64,000 bases of DNA from Candidatus Poribacteria bacterium (GCA_026710795.1 JAPOQK010000001.1:31079-95078), one strand, 5' to 3'; shown: positions 1 to 8,403, counted from the stretch's first letter. Program-made: numbers and translations. Notes: generated from the sequence alone by a model not told the origin.

Positions 1-269
1 CTAATCGTATAGCGACCAGCAGGCAGTCCTGTTTTTTCATAAGCACCATCTTTATTTGTTGTTACAGTATATTCTCTGCCATCGCTGCTGCTAACGATTT
101 TTACGGTAACCCCTTCTATTGGATTCTGTTCAGGGGTAGTATCAATAATTTCACCTCGGATTGTTGCACCAATATTGATGAATTCTGCATCTTGACCGTT
201 AGCAGAACCGATACAGAACATAGAACTCATACCCATAACAAACATCATAAGTAGGTTTAAGCGAGTCAT
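1..269 (-). CDS. Carboxypeptidase-regulatory-like domain protein, 3' end cut off by window edge
   Basis: The first 89 codons are visible. A hydrophobic signal-like N-terminus (MTRLNLLMMFVMGMSS) ends near a GSANG segment. It is followed by the start of a carboxypeptidase-regulatory-like beta-sandwich with the words ATIRGEIID, PEQNPIEGVTV and GLPAGRYTI. These words recur in four further genes or fragments immediately upstream. The N-terminal 14 residues and the upstream DNA are almost identical to those of the gene starting at 1108, so the two arose by recent duplication. By analogy with the complete copies, a C-terminal membrane segment is expected beyond the edge. Function is unknown; the fold is commonly a surface or periplasmic binding/adhesion module. 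Confidence 0.8.
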   Translation of the reverse strand, partial: MTRLNLLMMFVMGMSSMFCIGSANGQDAEFINIGATIRGEIIDTTPEQNPIEGVTVKIVSSSDGREYTVTTNKDGAYEKTGLPAGRYTI

Positions 270-336
270 TATTCTCTCCTATTTGATTATCACCTGACGA
301 AATGATTCAAAATAATAGAGTTTATTATGTACACTG

Positions 337-621
337 CTATTTTCGCGATTTGATGTAGAAAAAGTAAATTAAATATCCAAACCCTAACATGTAGAGAATA
401 AGGTGAATGAAAAGTAGAATAAAGAGGAAACCGTTAAATCCAAAGAAATATGTGAAGAAGCTCTTTTGTCTTCTCATCCTAATTCTGTCAAATATTTCAC
501 CACCGTCAGCAACATTTTTTGATTTACCAAATCTGTTCTGATAACCTTTTTTTGAAACACTAATCGTATAGCGACCCTCAGGCAATCCTGTCTTTTCGTA
601 AAGACCGTCTTTATCCGTTTG
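337..621 (-). pseudogene. 3' fragment of a carboxypeptidase-regulatory-like membrane protein gene
   Basis: This encodes the C-terminal half of the family (GRYTISVSKKG, GGEIFDRIRMRRQ, then a C-terminal membrane segment ending FFYIKSRK). It is nearly identical to the last 90 residues of the intact protein at 1176-1667. Reading upstream, the coding similarity (TDKDGLYEKTG) stops abruptly after the threonine codon at about 621. A TAA stop lies two codons further up, so the N-terminal signal and half of the domain are missing. A TTG at 583-585 could in principle start a stub, but no ribosome binding site is evident. Most likely it is a dead remnant of the 839-bp duplication. Confidence 0.8.
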
Positions 622-634
622 CCATTAGTTATCC

Positions 635-1108
635 TCAAACACGCGACCTACCAGAACTCATAATTAAAGCGACAAGAAAACCTAAGGCAAATCCGACAAC
701 AAGCTGCCAAGTGAAAACCTGACCCATGAAAAGAATAAATATGTTATCTTTTTTACGCATCTTTATTCTGTCAAATATTTCCCCGCCGTATACAACAACC
801 TTAGATTTACCAATTCTTTCACCGAATCCTTTCTTATGAGCAGAAATTATATAGCGACCACCATGCAGACCTGTTTTCTTGTAAAGACCATCTTTATCCG
901 TTGTTACAGTATATTCTTTACCGTTAGTCGAATTAACGATTTTAACAGTGACTCCCTCAATCGGATTCTCTTCTGGTGTGGTATCAACAATTTCCCCTCG
1001 AATCGTTGCACTAACATCATAATCAGGATCTAGTTCATTTGCAGAACCGACACAGAAATAAGAACTCATACCCATAACAAACATCATAAGTAGGTTTAAG
1101 CGAGTCAT
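635..1108 (-). CDS. Small membrane-anchored carboxypeptidase-regulatory-like protein
   Basis: A 157-residue protein. Residues 1-24 look like a signal sequence. Residues about 33-115 form one carboxypeptidase-regulatory-like/Cna-B-type domain (ATIRGEIVD, NPIEGVTVKIV, EYTVTTDKDGLYKKTGL, GGEIFDRIKMRKK). Residues about 127-150 are a strongly hydrophobic membrane segment followed by a basic tail, which gives a topology of an exported domain anchored by its C-terminus. The gene lies in a same-strand array of paralogues separated by 70-90 bp. Its C-terminal anchor differs in sequence from that of its neighbours, while the globular domain is conserved. No catalytic residues are recognised; function is unknown. 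Confidence 0.8.
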   Translation of the reverse strand: MTRLNLLMMFVMGMSSYFCVGSANELDPDYDVSATIRGEIVDTTPEENPIEGVTVKIVNSTNGKEYTVTTDKDGLYKKTGLHGGRYIISAHKKGFGERIGKSKVVVYGGEIFDRIKMRKKDNIFILFMGQVFTWQLVVGFALGFLVALIMSSGRSRV

Positions 1109-1175
1109 TATTCTCTCCTATTTGATTATCACCTGACGAAATGATTCAAAATAATAGAGTTTATTATGTACACTG

Positions 1176-1667
1176 CTATTTTCGCGATTCGATGTAGAAA
1201 AAGTAAATTAAATATCCAAACCCTAACATGCAGAGAATAAAAGGAATAGCAAGCAAAATAGTAAGGTGACCGTTAAACTCAAAGAAATACGTGAAGAAAC
1301 TCTTTTGTTTTCTCATCCTAATTCTGTCAAATATTTCACCACCGTCAGCAACATTTTTTGATTTACCAAATCTGTTCTGATAACCTTTTTTTGAAGCACT
1401 TATCGTATAGCGACCCTCAGGCAATCCTGTCTTTTCGTAAAGACCATCTTTATCCGTTGTGACGATATATTCTTGACCATAGGCACTGTTAACGATTTTT
1501 ACGGTAACTCCTTCTATCGGATTCTGTTCGGGGGTAGCATCAATAATTTCCCCTCGGATTGTTGTCCTCCCACCGATAAATCCTGCATCTTGACCGTGCG
1601 CTGTATAAATACTGATAGGAACGATTATGCAGACAAGCAATAGAAAAGTGCTATTTTTCTGAGTCAT
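1176..1667 (-). CDS. Small membrane-anchored carboxypeptidase-regulatory-like protein
   Basis: A 163-residue paralogue of the preceding gene. It has a signal sequence (residues 1-25, ending TAHGQ), one regulatory-like beta-sandwich (about 35-118; TTIRGEIID, NPIEGVTVKIV, GLPEGRYTIS, GGEIFDRIRMRKQ) and a C-terminal hydrophobic segment of about 30 residues with the short polar tail YIESRK. The intact copy here is the source or sister of the truncated fragment at 337-621. The upstream Shine-Dalgarno is weak (AAGCAAAAG). Function is unknown; its place in a five-copy array suggests a family diversified by tandem duplication. Confidence 0.8.
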   Translation of the reverse strand: MTQKNSTFLLLVCIIVPISIYTAHGQDAGFIGGRTTIRGEIIDATPEQNPIEGVTVKIVNSAYGQEYIVTTDKDGLYEKTGLPEGRYTISASKKGYQNRFGKSKNVADGGEIFDRIRMRKQKSFFTYFFEFNGHLTILLAIPFILCMLGFGYLIYFFYIESRK

Positions 1668-1755
1668 CTTTTGCTTATTTGAGAGAAAGACTGATTCTTT
1701 CAGTGAATTTGTTGTGTGACTTCTGCTGTGTTTAAATCAATTACAAATTCAGAAA

Positions 1756-2520
1756 CTATAATTTTGCACCAGTAAAAATGAGAATAAATAAAATGAAGTG
1801 TAAAAGCAATAGATACCCAAATGTATCCCATAGAAAGGTAAATATGTTCTCCTGCCTTCTCATCTTAATTCTATCAAAGACTTCACCGCCTGCTGCAACA
1901 ACCTTTGGCGGACCGACTCGGTCTCCATAGCCTGGTTTTGAAACACTAATCATGTAGCGACCAGCAGGCAATCCTTTCTTTTCATAAGCACCATCTTTAT
2001 CAGTTGTAACGGTATGTTCTTTTTCTGTAGCAGAATTAACAATTTTCACAGTAGCTCCTGCAATCGGTCTCTGTTCAGGAGATGTATCAACAACTTCACC
2101 TTTTATCGTTGCGCCACCAATAATGTCCTCTTGTACGGCATCAGCCTTAATCTCTTGTGCGGCAATACCCTTTTTTCTCATCTTAATTCTATCAAAGACT
2201 TCACCACCTGCTGCAACAACCTTAGGTTTACCGATTCGATCACCATAGCCTGGTTTTGAAACACTAATCATATAGCGACCAGCAGATAATCCTTTCTTTT
2301 CGTAGATACCATTTTTATCAGTTTTGACGGTATATTCTTTGCCGTTAGCTGAATTAACGATTGTAACGGTGACTCCTTCTATCGGATTCTGTTCGGGGGA
2401 TGTATCAATAACTTCACCTTTAATCGTCGCATCACCAACGACATCCTCTTGTGCATATACGATAATAACATACATGCTCATACAGACAACTAACAGGAAT
2501 ATTATACTGAATCGGAACAT
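1756..2520 (-). CDS. Two-domain carboxypeptidase-regulatory-like membrane protein
   Basis: A 254-residue member of the same family carrying the domain twice. Residues 1-23 are a signal sequence, about 29-112 domain A, about 133-218 domain B, and about 228-250 a C-terminal membrane segment. Domains A and B are very similar (both contain GRYMISVSKPGYGDR and VVAAGGEVFDRIKMR) and are joined by a short linker with AAQEIKADAVQED. This is an internal duplication that echoes the gene-level duplication around it. It starts 25 bp after the stop of the upstream thioredoxin gene, so the two are probably co-transcribed. Function is unknown. Confidence 0.8.
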   Translation of the reverse strand: MFRFSIIFLLVVCMSMYVIIVYAQEDVVGDATIKGEVIDTSPEQNPIEGVTVTIVNSANGKEYTVKTDKNGIYEKKGLSAGRYMISVSKPGYGDRIGKPKVVAAGGEVFDRIKMRKKGIAAQEIKADAVQEDIIGGATIKGEVVDTSPEQRPIAGATVKIVNSATEKEHTVTTDKDGAYEKKGLPAGRYMISVSKPGYGDRVGPPKVVAAGGEVFDRIKMRRQENIFTFLWDTFGYLLLLHFILFILIFTGAKL

Positions 2521-2544
2521 TTTTTCGTATCTCCTTTTATTTAG

Positions 2545-4836
2545 TTACTCGTCTAATTCGTTAGGACGAAACAGTACTTCGTCAATTTCAGCATTCAGTT
2601 TTATGTCAGTAATCAAAACTTGCCGAACTTCACCGTTCTTTGTGGTGCGATGATGCGCTATTTTGATACCATCTACATCACGATATTCATCCAAAGATAC
2701 GGTTACTGTTTCATTATCTTCTGCGATTTCATAATAATGAATATATTGGACTAAATGGTGAGTCTTTTCACTAAAGAAGACTTTTAGTTTTTTTCCAGAA
2801 GGCTGCGTAATTAGGAGAATAGATGCGGTATCATCCTTTATATCTGCTGTACCTACATATTCAACCAGAATATGGTTTTGCGCAAGATATGTTAGAAGCC
2901 AGATCGGTTCTCGGAAAAGACTATCTTTGAAGAAAGTAATAGTGGACTCAACTTCGTCAGGAGACATTTCGTTATCCTTTCCATTTGTTATCTGATACAA
3001 GGAATCACCATCAAAGATTAAACTGTCTTTGCCGTTATCTGTGTTCCAATCGGCGCGGAATTTATCAGGATAATAGTAGGTTTTATTCTGTCCTTCATCT
3101 TGCACTGTGCCATTGGGGAGATATTCAAAACTCTGTGATTCTATCACAATGTTTTTTACGGCTTGTAGTTTTTCGAGTCCACCGTGTGCTGCAACAGCTG
3201 CGTCAATTATTTCTTTGACTTTGAGCGATGGGTTTGGTGCTATTTCAGGAGAGTCGGCAGGTATTTTTGTTGGAGGTGAGGGTTTAACATTATTTGCCAG
3301 ATTCTTCTCCACTAATTCAGCGACTGCAGATTCAACATCAAAAGCACCGAGACTTGCTTTTCGGATGATTCCTTCACCATCAATCAGAAATGCAGTTGGG
3401 ATTGCCGTCACACCGTATTGCGTTCTTACTTTCCGATCTTGATCCCAATAGTGTTCCCATGCCAGTCCCTCTTTCTCAATATATGCATCAAGTGGTGTTT
3501 TTGACCTGTCCAAACTAATTGCAATTATCTGAAACTTCTGATCTTTATAATTTTGATAAGTATTCTTGAGTTTCGGCATCTCATTGATGCAGGGACCACA
3601 CCACGTTGCCCAGAAATCGAGCAGTACAACCTGTCCACGATAGTCTTTCAGGGAGAGTTCTTCTCCATTTACATCCATCACCTTAAAATCAGGTGCAGGT
3701 TTTCCAACCCATTCACCTGGACCTTGTCCAATAGGTTGAGGAGGAGTATCCATTTTGCGCATCTTTGTTGCAGGAATTGTCTTGCGTGGAGAAGTGGATT
3801 CAGGAGATTTTGGATTAGGTTTGGCAAGATTTTCCTTTACTAATTCAGCAACGGAGGTTTCAAGGGCATGTCCACGTAGATTTGTCTTACGGATAACACC
3901 TTTTCCATCAAGTAGAAACATTGATGGAATTCCGGTTACCTTGTATTGATTTGCGATTTTTCCACCTTGATCCCAATAGTGAACCCATCCAAGTCCTTCA
4001 TTCTTAACAAACGTTTCGAGTGGTTGTTGTGACCTGTCCAAACTAATACCAATAATTTGGAATTTCTGATCTTTGTATTCTTCATAAGTCCTTTTCACAT
4101 TTGGTAATTCATTGATGCAAGGTCCACACCATGTTGCCCAGAAATCAAGCAACACGACTTGTCCACGATATCTTTCTAATGTAAGTTCTTCACCTTTTAG
4201 GTCTTTTACCTTAAATTCTGGTGCTGGTTTGCCGATCCACTGGTTTGGTTTTGGGGTGGTTGCTACGGCACGATTGGACAAATTACCTTTCCGCTCAGAT
4301 ATATCCTGTTCAAGAATTTTTTGGGCAAGTTTCGCGTACGATTTATCACCGAATTTTGGGTGTTCTATCAGTTTAGTATAGACTTCGTCTGCTTTATCAT
4401 GATTGTTTAGGCTGTCGTAAGCCATACCCAATTCCAACATACTCGGTTGAACATAACGTGCTTCAGGATGTTCATCGATAAGTTTTTCAAAAACTGTAAT
4501 GCTCTCTTCAACACGCTCCAAGCGAACTAATGTGTTACCGAGATAGTAATATACTTCGTCTACACGTTTGTATTTTGGGAACGATGTGACAAAATCAGAT
4601 GACACTTCAGCTAATGTCTTTAATTCCTCTGGATTGTTTTGAAAAGTTAGTTTTTTATAAGTTGCTTTTATTTCTTGATATTTGGAGCCAATTTGTGCTG
4701 GACTTAGATTTGGAGTTGTTTGTGATGTGTCTTCAGCAGAGAGATATGAACAAAAACCTATTAACATCACAAGTAAAAGAATGCCTATACTGCATACAGA
4801 GTAACGTGCTTTATTTATATTTTTTAGGATGAACAT
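2545..4836 (-). CDS. TPR - thioredoxin - thioredoxin - lipoprotein-sorting-like fusion protein
   Basis: About 763 residues. The N-terminus (about 13-35) is a signal or membrane segment. Residues about 45-180 are TPR-like helices (YYYLGNTLVRLERVEESI, YDSLNNHDKADEVYTKLI). Two TlpA/ResA-type thioredoxin domains follow, each with the active site WCGPC (near residues 237 and 413), the lead-in FWATW and a cis-proline GIPS or AIPT. The last ~220 residues resemble LolA/MucB-like outer-membrane-lipoprotein folds (YYYPDKFRADW, SLIFDGDSLYQI). It is likely a periplasmic disulfide reductase or oxidoreductase. Two ATG codons are adjacent; the second (4836) sits 7 nt from GAGGAG and is preferred. Two active thioredoxin domains in one chain are unusual. 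Confidence 0.85.
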   Translation of the reverse strand: MFILKNINKARYSVCSIGILLLVMLIGFCSYLSAEDTSQTTPNLSPAQIGSKYQEIKATYKKLTFQNNPEELKTLAEVSSDFVTSFPKYKRVDEVYYYLGNTLVRLERVEESITVFEKLIDEHPEARYVQPSMLELGMAYDSLNNHDKADEVYTKLIEHPKFGDKSYAKLAQKILEQDISERKGNLSNRAVATTPKPNQWIGKPAPEFKVKDLKGEELTLERYRGQVVLLDFWATWCGPCINELPNVKRTYEEYKDQKFQIIGISLDRSQQPLETFVKNEGLGWVHYWDQGGKIANQYKVTGIPSMFLLDGKGVIRKTNLRGHALETSVAELVKENLAKPNPKSPESTSPRKTIPATKMRKMDTPPQPIGQGPGEWVGKPAPDFKVMDVNGEELSLKDYRGQVVLLDFWATWCGPCINEMPKLKNTYQNYKDQKFQIIAISLDRSKTPLDAYIEKEGLAWEHYWDQDRKVRTQYGVTAIPTAFLIDGEGIIRKASLGAFDVESAVAELVEKNLANNVKPSPPTKIPADSPEIAPNPSLKVKEIIDAAVAAHGGLEKLQAVKNIVIESQSFEYLPNGTVQDEGQNKTYYYPDKFRADWNTDNGKDSLIFDGDSLYQITNGKDNEMSPDEVESTITFFKDSLFREPIWLLTYLAQNHILVEYVGTADIKDDTASILLITQPSGKKLKVFFSEKTHHLVQYIHYYEIAEDNETVTVSLDEYRDVDGIKIAHHRTTKNGEVRQVLITDIKLNAEIDEVLFRPNELDE

Positions 4837-4880
4837 CATTTTCTCCTCTTGTGTGTTGTAATCATAAGGGTTGATATATG

Positions 4881-4905
4881 TGGACGGGAACAGAGTTCCC
4901 GTCCA
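4881..4905 (-). terminator. Perfect 11-bp hairpin downstream of the TlpA-like gene
   Basis: An 11-bp perfect stem (TGGACGGGAAC / GTTCCCGTCCA) with a three-base loop lies in the 82-bp gap between the two thioredoxin genes. There is no clear U-run on the minus strand, so it may instead be a REP-like or mRNA-processing hairpin. The stem word GGACGGGA recurs at 21028. Confidence 0.5.
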
Positions 4906-4920
4906 TTCGTTTGGTTCATA

Positions 4921-5919
4921 TTAACGTGACATATTTTCCTGTACAAGTTGAGCGACAGCGGATTCAAGTGCACTTCCTCGGAGATTCGTCTTACGGATAA
5001 CGCCGTCCCCATCAATTAGAAAAGTTGATGGAATGGAGCGGACTTGATACATATTAGAAACCTGTCTGCTGCTGTCGTAATGTTGTGGCCATGTGATACC
5101 TTCTTTCTCAATATAGGATTCAAGAGGAGCTTTTCCGCGGTCTATACTGATTCCGATAATCTCAAAGTTGCGATTTTTGTATTTTGCATAAGTTGCTTTT
5201 ACATTCGGCATCTCTTGAATACAAGGTCCACACCACGTTGCCCAGAAATCAAGAAGTACAACCTTTCCGCGATATTGTGCTAACGATAGAGGTTGACCGT
5301 TCAAGTCCTTCACCTGAAAATCCATAGCGGTTTGACCGATGAAATTAGTTGGACTGCTACTATCAGCTAAGCCATCTAATGCACCTGTCCGATCTGCCCT
5401 ATTTGTGTCCAGCAATTTCTGTGCGGTTGCGGCATACTGTCTATTACCAGACTTTGAATTATTTACTAAATCATAGTATACTGCATCTGCTTTATCATGC
5501 TGATTGATTTTGTCGTAAGCTAACCCTAATGTTAATTTCCCTTTTCCAATTGATGGTGCAAGCGGATAGTATCGGATTAGTTCGTCAAGTACCGTAATAG
5601 CTTCATCAGCACGATCAAACTGGACTAAAGTAGTTCCCAAAATATAGTAGACTTCATCAACATCTTTATATTTTGAGTGTTGGTTGATAAATCCTTTAGA
5701 CTTCTCAATTAACAATTCAGCATCAATTGGATCAGCAGTAGTTGTAACTTTCATTGAGAGTTTTACGATCTCGTCATAAGCATCGGTTGGACGAACTGAT
5801 GATGAACCTGTGGTATTTTGGGTAGTTGGAACACAGGACGCTAACATCAGCAGACTTGTGAGAACGGTTAGAAGGTAACACCAACCGTTGTTTCTGGATA
5901 TTATATCGTTTATAATCAT
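4921..5919 (-). CDS. TPR-thioredoxin (TlpA/ResA-like) lipoprotein
   Basis: About 332 residues. The N-terminus carries a lipobox, LLMLASC, with the lipidated cysteine near residue 29. Residues about 45-190 are TPR-like (YYILGTTLVQFDRADEAI, YDKINQHDKADAVY). The C-terminal half is one TlpA-type thioredoxin domain with FWATWCGPC and cis-proline SIPS. It is therefore an exported, membrane-tethered thiol-disulfide oxidoreductase. It is a single-thioredoxin paralogue of the larger gene just downstream. The start is the ATG at 5917-5919, seven bases from AGGAG, rather than the TTG before it. Confidence 0.88.
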   Translation of the reverse strand: MIINDIISRNNGWCYLLTVLTSLLMLASCVPTTQNTTGSSSVRPTDAYDEIVKLSMKVTTTADPIDAELLIEKSKGFINQHSKYKDVDEVYYILGTTLVQFDRADEAITVLDELIRYYPLAPSIGKGKLTLGLAYDKINQHDKADAVYYDLVNNSKSGNRQYAATAQKLLDTNRADRTGALDGLADSSSPTNFIGQTAMDFQVKDLNGQPLSLAQYRGKVVLLDFWATWCGPCIQEMPNVKATYAKYKNRNFEIIGISIDRGKAPLESYIEKEGITWPQHYDSSRQVSNMYQVRSIPSTFLIDGDGVIRKTNLRGSALESAVAQLVQENMSR

Positions 5920-5957
5920 CAACTAACTCCTTTGTCTTTCTTTGGATACAACATATT

Positions 5958-6548
5958 TTATATTGCGTTACGATAGGAATACGCGAGTAGCAATTTAATC
6001 TCTTCTGCTTGTACCTGTTGTAAGAAATGGGTTACATCTGAGGATGGATCGTTTTCTGCCTCTTGACACCAATCAATAAACTGATATGCGTCCCAATGTT
6101 CTTGTGTTTCAATAGTTTGTGCAATTTGTGTTAGTGCATCGGATGGATTCTGTATCTCTTTAGCAATAGAAATTGCATGTTCTCGGAGAGACGGAAATAT
6201 CGGATGTGTTCCGACTCTGCCGAACCAATACTTTGCATTGCTGTAATCCGGTTCACGACGGTGCATGATTCCGTGCCAATAACTACCTGTGTTGTTACTC
6301 AGTTCTTGCGAGATGTCATGAGAGTCGTTCAATGCATCGTTCCAGAGGAGCAATCCGCTTTTAATCGCACCACCAAAAATATCATCTTTCAGTGATTGCC
6401 CTTGGAAAAGGTCTTCAAGCGATGAGGCGACGAGTTCGTCTGTGAGTTCATTGTTCCATGCGTTCTCAGGGACAAGTGGTGGGAGTGGGTTACCTGTCTC
6501 TAATTTTTCAATTACTTCAGCGATTGCCGATGTGTATGCTACATCCAT
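5958..6548 (-). CDS. Conserved hypothetical protein with SYWHGIMHRREPDYSNAKYW motif
   Basis: A 196-residue soluble, acidic and mostly helical protein with no signal peptide. Its most distinctive stretch, near residues 88-113, is rich in aromatic, His and Arg residues (SYWHGIMHRR followed by YSNAKYWFGRVGTHP). Such a pattern is typical of a conserved uncharacterised family, but I cannot assign a function. The ATG start follows AAGGAG by eight bases. It is the first gene of the minus-strand block; its upstream region is the 600-bp spacer holding a MITE-like repeat. Confidence 0.75.
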   Translation of the reverse strand: MDVAYTSAIAEVIEKLETGNPLPPLVPENAWNNELTDELVASSLEDLFQGQSLKDDIFGGAIKSGLLLWNDALNDSHDISQELSNNTGSYWHGIMHRREPDYSNAKYWFGRVGTHPIFPSLREHAISIAKEIQNPSDALTQIAQTIETQEHWDAYQFIDWCQEAENDPSSDVTHFLQQVQAEEIKLLLAYSYRNAI

Positions 6549-6785
6549 GAGGAAACTCCTTAGTCTTCAAATCGGTAATATGAAGTTTAGTTTAACATCT
6601 TTTTGTGTTTATATCAAGCGTTTTCCGCTATTGAGAAGAGACATTCAATTGTCGCTATTCAACATTTTCGGAATCACGGATTTACGCGAATTACACAGAT
6701 TTTGCGGACTATTCAGTTTGAGGAGACAAAATCCTATTGAAATATCGGTAAGCAAACTTTCATAAGAATGGTTGAAAAATGTCAT

Positions 6786-6907
6786 ACTTTAGAGTTTTTA
6801 GAGTCAATCGCAATTTTGATTATTTTAGTATAAAGCTATAGACCTATATCTACACTGGGTTTACGGCTTATTTATGATAAATATAGTCAGGATTGACTCT
6901 AAAGTTT
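6786..6907 (+). mobile_element. MITE-like element, copy 1 (terminal inverted repeat TTTAGAGTCAATC)
   Basis: A ~120-bp AT-rich, non-coding unit is bounded by the exact 13-bp inverted repeats TTTAGAGTCAATC (6797-6809) and GATTGACTCTAAA (6891-6903). There is an extra outer ACTTTAGAG. The interior contains ACTGGGTTTAC and GCTTATTTATGA. The same arrangement occurs in opposite orientation at 23026-23145, which marks it as a dispersed element. No transposase is encoded. Confidence 0.7.
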
Positions 6908-7074
6908 TACATTTCTCTATAAGTCATACCATTTCTAATAAATTAAATGTCATTTACTGAGGAATACTTGTAGGTCAACAAGGAAGTCGTTCCTATATAT
7001 ATAAAATGTCTGATTAATTTCAAAATTCACCATAATTCTTAAAACATAATAAAGCTGTCCATCTGCAATATATT

Positions 7075-7103
7075 TTGCCATTCTATCTCAAATGTGTTAC
7101 AAT
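7075..7103 (+). promoter_or_regulatory. Sigma70-type promoter for the small membrane protein gene
   Basis: TTGCCA (7075-7080), a 17-bp spacer and TACAAT (7098-7103), 43 bp ahead of the ATG at 7147. It matches the consensus at 9 of 12 positions with ideal spacing. Confidence 0.6.
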
Positions 7104-7146
7104 TATTCATACATAGTTTGGAGTCTGAAAGAGAGTTTAGTCAGAG

Positions 7147-7503
7147 ATGAGAAGTGCCTATACAAAAGCCTTAATCGTTTACATTGGATTTTTAGTGATA
7201 TTGGTTGGCATTTTAATGGTTGTCATCCATCGCTATTCACAATATGGCTCAATTCCTGAAACGATGGAGATGGTTGACTTTCAAGGACTTCTCTTAGGAA
7301 CTTTAGGAGCGGTTGTTCTAATTTTGGTTAGTGTTGTTCTAACCTTTACCTTGGCACGCGCATGGGTAAAGGAACAACCTGAATTGGCAGAACGGATATT
7401 TCGGTACGCATTAATAATCAATCTCAGTATTATTCTTATATTGGGCGGTATAGCAAGTGGTATCATTATTTTACGGACATTATGGACTATAGGATACTTT
7501 TAA
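7147..7503 (+). CDS. Small three-helix membrane protein of unknown function
   Basis: 118 residues with three hydrophobic helices (about 9-30, 48-70 and 88-112). A short basic/acidic loop (ARAWVKEQPELAERIFRYA) separates the second and third. There is no signal peptidase site and no catalytic motif. It precedes the infC block on the same strand and has its own promoter, so it is probably independent. It could be a conserved inner-membrane protein of the group; function cannot be assigned. Confidence 0.7.
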   Translation: MRSAYTKALIVYIGFLVILVGILMVVIHRYSQYGSIPETMEMVDFQGLLLGTLGAVVLILVSVVLTFTLARAWVKEQPELAERIFRYALIINLSIILILGGIASGIIILRTLWTIGYF

Positions 7504-7505
7504 GT

Positions 7506-7534
7506 TTGCATTAATGTTGAATTTGTGATATAAT
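7506..7534 (+). promoter_or_regulatory. Sigma70-type promoter for the infC operon
   Basis: TTGCAT (7506-7511), a 17-bp spacer and a perfect TATAAT (7529-7534). The predicted transcript has a leader of about 210 nt before the infC start at 7750. That is long enough for regulatory structure, though I could not identify a known leader family in it. Confidence 0.7.
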
Positions 7535-7749
7535 ACTTTAATTAATTTGGAGATACATTTCTGACGCTTTTGCGTAAGTATTCTCATTTTGTGAGATTGA
7601 ATTATCGTCGTGAAAGTGTGCTGAGAATGTAAATGTAAGATTTGGTCGTGTAGAAGTTTACGGGTATTTCTTATAGTTACAAGATCTGTTTTAGTATTCA
7701 TCTACATTATGACTAATCAAAAGCCTACTAAAACTTGGGGGTGTGAAAA

Positions 7750-8295
7750 ATACACTATAGAGGCAGACGTAATCAGAAACCGAAGGAAAGACAGACGCGT
7801 TCGAATTATCAGATTCGTGCAAAAGAGATTCGAGTTATTGATGAAGAGAACAAACAGCTCGGTGTGATGACTCCACGCGAAGCGATGGAACGTGCTGAAG
7901 AAATCGGCTTGGATTTGGTTGAGGTTTCGCCAAATGCTAACCCACCCGTATGTAAGATAATGAACTACGGGAAATATCAGTATGAAAAGAACAAGCGTGC
8001 GAGAGAAGCTCGAAAGAAACAGTCTAAGATTGTTTTAAAAGAGATTCAATTCCGACCGGATACAGCGGAACATGATTACCAATTCAAGAAGCGTCATATT
8101 GAAGACTTTTTGAAAAATGGTTGGAAGGTTAGAGCGACAGTGCGTTTTCGTGGCAGAGAGATGCTGCATACAGATTTGGGTAAAAACATGCTTGCCCGAT
8201 TGGAAGAAGATGTGGCTGAACTTGGTGAGGTAGAACAACCTGCTAAGATGGAAACGCGTGTGATGTCAATGCTCTTAACACCGAAATCTTCGTAA
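7750..8295 (+). CDS. infC: Translation initiation factor IF-3, with likely AUA start
   Basis: IF-3 binds the 30S subunit and proofreads start-codon choice. The N-domain (NYQIRAKEIRVIDEE, LGVMTPREAMERA, DLVEVSPNANPPVCKIM) and the C-domain (KEIQFRPDTAEHDYQFK, VRATVRFRGREM) are complete. About 181 residues is normal for the family. No ATG, GTG or TTG lies in frame between the stop codon at 7744-7746 and residue 39, which is already inside the N-domain. The codon ATA at 7750-7752 sits eight bases after GGGGGTG, so I choose it as the start. Rare starts in infC are known (AUU in E. coli), where they let IF-3 repress its own synthesis. The extension before NYQIR is short and basic, as is usual in IF-3. 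Confidence 0.88.
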   Translation: MHYRGRRNQKPKERQTRSNYQIRAKEIRVIDEENKQLGVMTPREAMERAEEIGLDLVEVSPNANPPVCKIMNYGKYQYEKNKRAREARKKQSKIVLKEIQFRPDTAEHDYQFKKRHIEDFLKNGWKVRATVRFRGREMLHTDLGKNMLARLEEDVAELGEVEQPAKMETRVMSMLLTPKSS

Positions 8296-8403
8296 CTACA
8301 GTGTCCCTCATGCCATATATGAGTAGACTTTAACGTATTTTTGTGATCTATAAAACATGTATCTCTTTTAATTAGACGGCTTTTGAAAGAGACACACCGT
8401 TTG

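Larger units (their letters stand above)
220..1459. repeat. Direct duplication with 839-bp offset (about 220-621 and 1060-1459)
   Basis: The stretch from the 5' end of the first gene through its upstream region and into the neighbouring gene is repeated almost base for base 839 bp further on. For example, the 'ttattctctcctatttgatt' start regions are at 269/1108, and the following 'gtacactgctattttcgcga' word is at 330/1168. The duplication explains the truncated gene copy at 337-621. The left copy breaks off at about 621, where it abuts the 3' end of the gene at 635-1108. Confidence 0.85.
6549..7146. other. Non-coding spacer between divergent blocks
   Basis: No convincing coding region. The spacer contains a segment with the words CACGGATTTACGCG and ATTACACAGATTTTGCGG (6677-6713), a MITE-like element (6786-6907) and the promoter of the gene at 7147. 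The rest is AT-rich and featureless to my reading. Confidence 0.6.
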
